A stretch of DNA of 7,954 nt from Prevotellaceae bacterium. Lineage in GTDB: Bacteria > Bacteroidota > Bacteroidia > Bacteroidales > UBA932. A model generated the notes under the pieces. It was not told the origin of the DNA. It made no database searches and was given only the letters and a program-made list of their open reading frames with translations. How positions within the stretch are numbered: position 1 is the first letter of the stretch; each line of letters begins with the position of its first letter. A program made the position numbers and the translations under genes. The stretch is taken from the NCBI GenBank assembly GCA_031289385.1, contig JAITPP010000233.1:1-7954 (forward strand), written 5' to 3'. Below are positions 5,439-7,954 of this stretch, in pieces.

Positions 5439-7598
5439 ATGAAAAATTATTTTGATTGTAAAATTCTCATTTTTTGGAGTATAGTCCGAAAGTTTGCCTT
5501 GCAACTTACGACTTATAACTTACGACTTACAACTTATAACTTACGACTAAATATTGTAATTTTCATATTAACATTAACAATTAGCAATGTCAATTTTGCT
5601 CAAACAACAGCAAAAAACGATACAACATGGCTTTTGAAAATTGATACATTAACCGTAACGGCACAACGGATTTTGAAAAATATAGGCGTTCAGCAAACAA
5701 AACTTGATACTATTGCTTTGCGCGAAAACATAAGCGTTTCAATGGCAGATGTATTGACGCAAAATACTGTGATTTTTGTTAAATCGTATGGGCGGGCAAC
5801 GCTTTCTACGGCATCGTTTCGAGGAACTGCGCCTTCGCATACTCAGGTTACTTGGAACGGAATGAAACTTAATTCGCCAATGCTTGGAATGGTTGATTTT
5901 TCGCTTATCCCTGCCTATTTTATTGATGACGCAAATCTTTATCACGGAGCAAGTTCGGTGAGTGTTGCAAGCGGCGGTTTGGGCGGAGCAATAACTCTAA
6001 ACACAAAACCTGCAAACGAAAAAGATTTTTCGGTTAAATATATTCAAGGTATCAGTAGTTATGACACTTACGATCAATTTTTAAAATTGAATTACGGGAA
6101 CTCCAAATTTCAATCATCAACACGAATTGTATATACTTTGTCGGATAACGATTTCAGTTATAAAAATTATTACAAAAAACACTATATAAAAGATGATGAT
6201 GGTAATATCATTGGCTCTGAATATCCTATCGAACATAATAAAAACGGCAATTATAAAGATTTTCACGCATTGCAGGAATTTTATCTCACAACCAACGATA
6301 ATTCACATTTCGGGTTCTCAACATGGTATATGAATTCAAAACGAGGAATACCAATGCTTAATGTTGATTATCACGAAGAAAACAGCAGCCAAAGTAAGCA
6401 AACAGAGCAGGATTTGCGCACGGTTTTATCGTGGGATAAATCTTTTGCTAAAATTAAATTATTCGGCAAAATCGGATACACATATACCGAATTACGCTAC
6501 CTTTATTTAGGCGACAAAGGCGATGGAATATTGTCGAAAATGATACATTCGCAAAGTTATGTAAATACGGGATTTGCCAAATTTGATGCCGAATATTATC
6601 TTAACAACAAATGGATGTTTTCTGTGAATATTTCATCGCATCAGAATTTTGTAAACAGCATAGATAATGCAATAATAAATACCGAAGGTAACTCTGTAAT
6701 AATAGGTTATGTTAAATCGCGTTTTGAATTATCGTCGTTTGCTGCTGTAAAATATCGTCCTGTCGAACGCTTGGGTTTTGCCGTAAATTTTCGAAACGAT
6801 TTATACGGAAAAAATCACACGCCTGTTATTCCTGCGGCTTTCGTAAATTATTTGATTTCGGCGAAAGGAAACATAAGAGCAAAAGCCTCAATAGCAAGAA
6901 ATTATCGTTATCCCACGCTCAACGATCTTTATTTTATGCCCGGTGGAAACGATTCGCTGAGTAATGAATCGGGATATACTTACGACGGCGGCATCGAGTT
7001 TACTCTGAAAAACGAAAAAACAAATATAAACGGTGAAATAACGGCTTTCAATTCGAACATAAAAAACTGGATTGTTTGGTTACCAAATGCCAAAGGTTTT
7101 TGGACACCATCGAATGTTAAAAGAGTAAATAGTTATGGTATTGAAATTAAATTAAATACTACTGTTGATTTTGCACGCGATTGGAAATTTGCGGGAACTG
7201 GAAATTTTGCTTGGACACGTTCAATAAATCATGGCAATCCTGCAAATTGGGCTGATGAATCAATAGGAAAACAACTTGTTTATATTCCCGAATTTTCGGC
7301 GGCAGCAACAGCCAAATTATCGTGGAAAACATGGATATTTACATACAAATGGAATTATTACAGCGAACGTTTTACAACGTCGAACAACGAAAAAAATACA
7401 AAAATAGGAAAACTCGGAGCGTATTTTATGAACGATATTTCACTTGAAAAACATATTGGTTTTTCGTGGGCGAAGATATCATTGAAAATACTTGTAAATA
7501 ACGTTTTTAACGAAGAATATGAATCTGTTTTATCGCATCCGATGGCAGCTCGTAACTTTGGTTTTTTTATAGAAATAATACCAAAATTTAAAAAATAG
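5439..7598 (+). CDS. btuB: BtuB-like TonB-dependent outer-membrane receptor for cobalamin
   Basis: The 719-residue product has the two-part build of TonB-dependent receptors. DTLTVTAQRI (69-78) is the probable TonB box. The plug (about 85-190) contains MADVLTQNTVIFVKSYG, the conserved SFRGTAPSHTQVTWNGMKLNSP (126-147, the RG..hxhxxxW.G..l motif), and LYHGASSVSVASGGLGGAITLNTK (167-190). The remainder is alternating aromatic-edged strands of the 22-stranded barrel, ending in VNNVFNEEYESV and ARNFGFFIEIIPKFKK. Cobalamin is inferred from the riboswitch and the BtuG-like partner. It would import cobalamin across the outer membrane using TonB-ExbBD energy. The N-terminus is odd: ATG 5439 gives 37 residues, including a repeat-encoded LTTYNLR twice, before the hydrophobic core and predicted cleavage after NVNFA (51-55 is VNFAQ). 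No other in-frame ATG occurs before residue 102; TTG at 5499 is the only other plausible start. Confidence 0.85.
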   Translation: MKNYFDCKILIFWSIVRKFALQLTTYNLRLTTYNLRLNIVIFILTLTISNVNFAQTTAKNDTTWLLKIDTLTVTAQRILKNIGVQQTKLDTIALRENISVSMADVLTQNTVIFVKSYGRATLSTASFRGTAPSHTQVTWNGMKLNSPMLGMVDFSLIPAYFIDDANLYHGASSVSVASGGLGGAITLNTKPANEKDFSVKYIQGISSYDTYDQFLKLNYGNSKFQSSTRIVYTLSDNDFSYKNYYKKHYIKDDDGNIIGSEYPIEHNKNGNYKDFHALQEFYLTTNDNSHFGFSTWYMNSKRGIPMLNVDYHEENSSQSKQTEQDLRTVLSWDKSFAKIKLFGKIGYTYTELRYLYLGDKGDGILSKMIHSQSYVNTGFAKFDAEYYLNNKWMFSVNISSHQNFVNSIDNAIINTEGNSVIIGYVKSRFELSSFAAVKYRPVERLGFAVNFRNDLYGKNHTPVIPAAFVNYLISAKGNIRAKASIARNYRYPTLNDLYFMPGGNDSLSNESGYTYDGGIEFTLKNEKTNINGEITAFNSNIKNWIVWLPNAKGFWTPSNVKRVNSYGIEIKLNTTVDFARDWKFAGTGNFAWTRSINHGNPANWADESIGKQLVYIPEFSAAATAKLSWKTWIFTYKWNYYSERFTTSNNEKNTKIGKLGAYFMNDISLEKHIGFSWAKISLKILVNNVFNEEYESVLSHPMAARNFGFFIEIIPKFKK
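5499..5547. repeat. Heptamer array inside the signal-peptide region of the btuB-like gene
   Basis: Seven contiguous 7-base units, TTGCAAC, TTACGAC (three copies), TTATAAC (two) and TTACAAC, are the reverse complements of the GTCGTAA/GTTGTAA units at 1356-1405. Because three heptamers make seven codons, the array is read in frame as LTTYNLR twice. It falls between the ATG at 5439 and the hydrophobic core of the signal peptide, and keeps the frame open. Confidence 0.9.
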
Positions 7599-7666
7599 AA
7601 ATAAGAATATATGCGCGTATAGAATTATTATAAAGTTATTAATCAAAATTTTAAAAAGTAAAGGAA

Positions 7667-7954
7667 ATGAAAATTAAAAAATTTTTGGCGCTCGTATGCG
7701 CCGCAGCAATTATCGGTTTTGCAACAACAAGTTGCTCTGATGATGACAAAGTTACACCACTTACCGTTGTAACTTTTGAAGATGCAAATCTTAACACACA
7801 AGGCATTTTGCGCGAAGGAACTTTAATCGGCGAAGATGATTATGGATTGGGCGATTTTTGGGCAGCCTGCACAGAAAAAGGAATTACTTTAAAAAGTTAT
7901 GTAGCAACAGCCTACACATTCTGGTGCGGTTTTGAAATATCAAACAATAATGAT
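7667..7954 (+). CDS. DUF4465-like surface lipoprotein, 3' end outside window
   Basis: The first 96 residues are present; the gene runs off the window. A lipoprotein signal peptide (MKIKKF, then a hydrophobic stretch) ends at ATTSC (Cys 23), followed by SDDD. The mature start TVVTFEDANL (33-42) and the segment TFWCGFEISNNND (84-96) match the opening 'FED' strand and the W-x-G-F-x-x-S-N motif of DUF4465 proteins. Such proteins occur in Bacteroidetes B12 loci and some are, as far as I recall, among the surface lipoproteins proposed to bind cobalamin (BtuH-like); I do not assign that name from a fragment. The gap from the receptor is 68 bases with no terminator seen, and AAAGGAA just before ATG 7667 resembles a ribosome binding site, unlike the other starts here. 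It is probably the fourth gene of the riboswitch operon. Confidence 0.8.
   Translation, partial: MKIKKFLALVCAAAIIGFATTSCSDDDKVTPLTVVTFEDANLNTQGILREGTLIGEDDYGLGDFWAACTEKGITLKSYVATAYTFWCGFEISNNND

Noticed and set aside
5739..5945. Minus-strand open frame inside the receptor gene
   Set aside because: It is a basic, Arg/Ser-rich shadow of the conserved plug-domain coding sequence, with no supporting features.

Overview
The window looks like a chromosomal segment of an AT-rich member of the Bacteroidota. Four signs point this way: a promoter of the Bacteroidetes type (TTTG, 19 bases, TAnnTTTG) at 3013-3043; several short-signal lipoproteins with Ser/Asp-rich residues after the Cys; start sites without clear Shine-Dalgarno sequences; and an outer-membrane vitamin B12 uptake locus of the BtuB/BtuG type.

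Layout. (1) 99-458 (+) encodes a small lipoprotein of unknown function. A 14-bp perfect inverted repeat lies just upstream, and a strong bidirectional terminator (491-524) separates it from the next gene. (2) 564-1325 (-) is a SIS-domain phosphosugar-binding protein and 1446-2573 (-) is a major facilitator transporter. They form a probable two-gene leftward unit, perhaps for import and handling of a sugar or amino sugar. (3) 2574-3400 is an 827-base divergent intergenic region. It holds the leftward promoter, two opposed arrays of degenerate 7-base repeats around a short CTTTGTG repeat, the rightward promoter, and a well-formed cobalamin riboswitch (3048-3241). (4) 3401-7954 (+) is a riboswitch-led operon: a BtuG-like beta-propeller lipoprotein, a second surface lipoprotein of a family often found beside btuB, a BtuB-like TonB-dependent receptor, and the first 96 residues of a DUF4465-like lipoprotein cut by the window edge. 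Together these would capture cobalamin at the cell surface and pass it through the outer membrane, with expression lowered when cobalamin is plentiful.

The B12 locus itself is of a known kind. The less expected signal is a dispersed family of tandem heptamers, all fitting roughly GTNNTWR. They occur as separate arrays at 1350-1469, 2631-2763, 2926-3009 (opposite orientation), 5405-5432 and 5499-5547 (opposite orientation). Two arrays run into genes: one supplies the last residues and stop codon of the transporter, and one sits in frame within the signal-peptide region of the receptor, encoding a repeated LTTYNLR peptide. No rRNA, tRNA, CRISPR array, transposase, phage or defence gene was seen.
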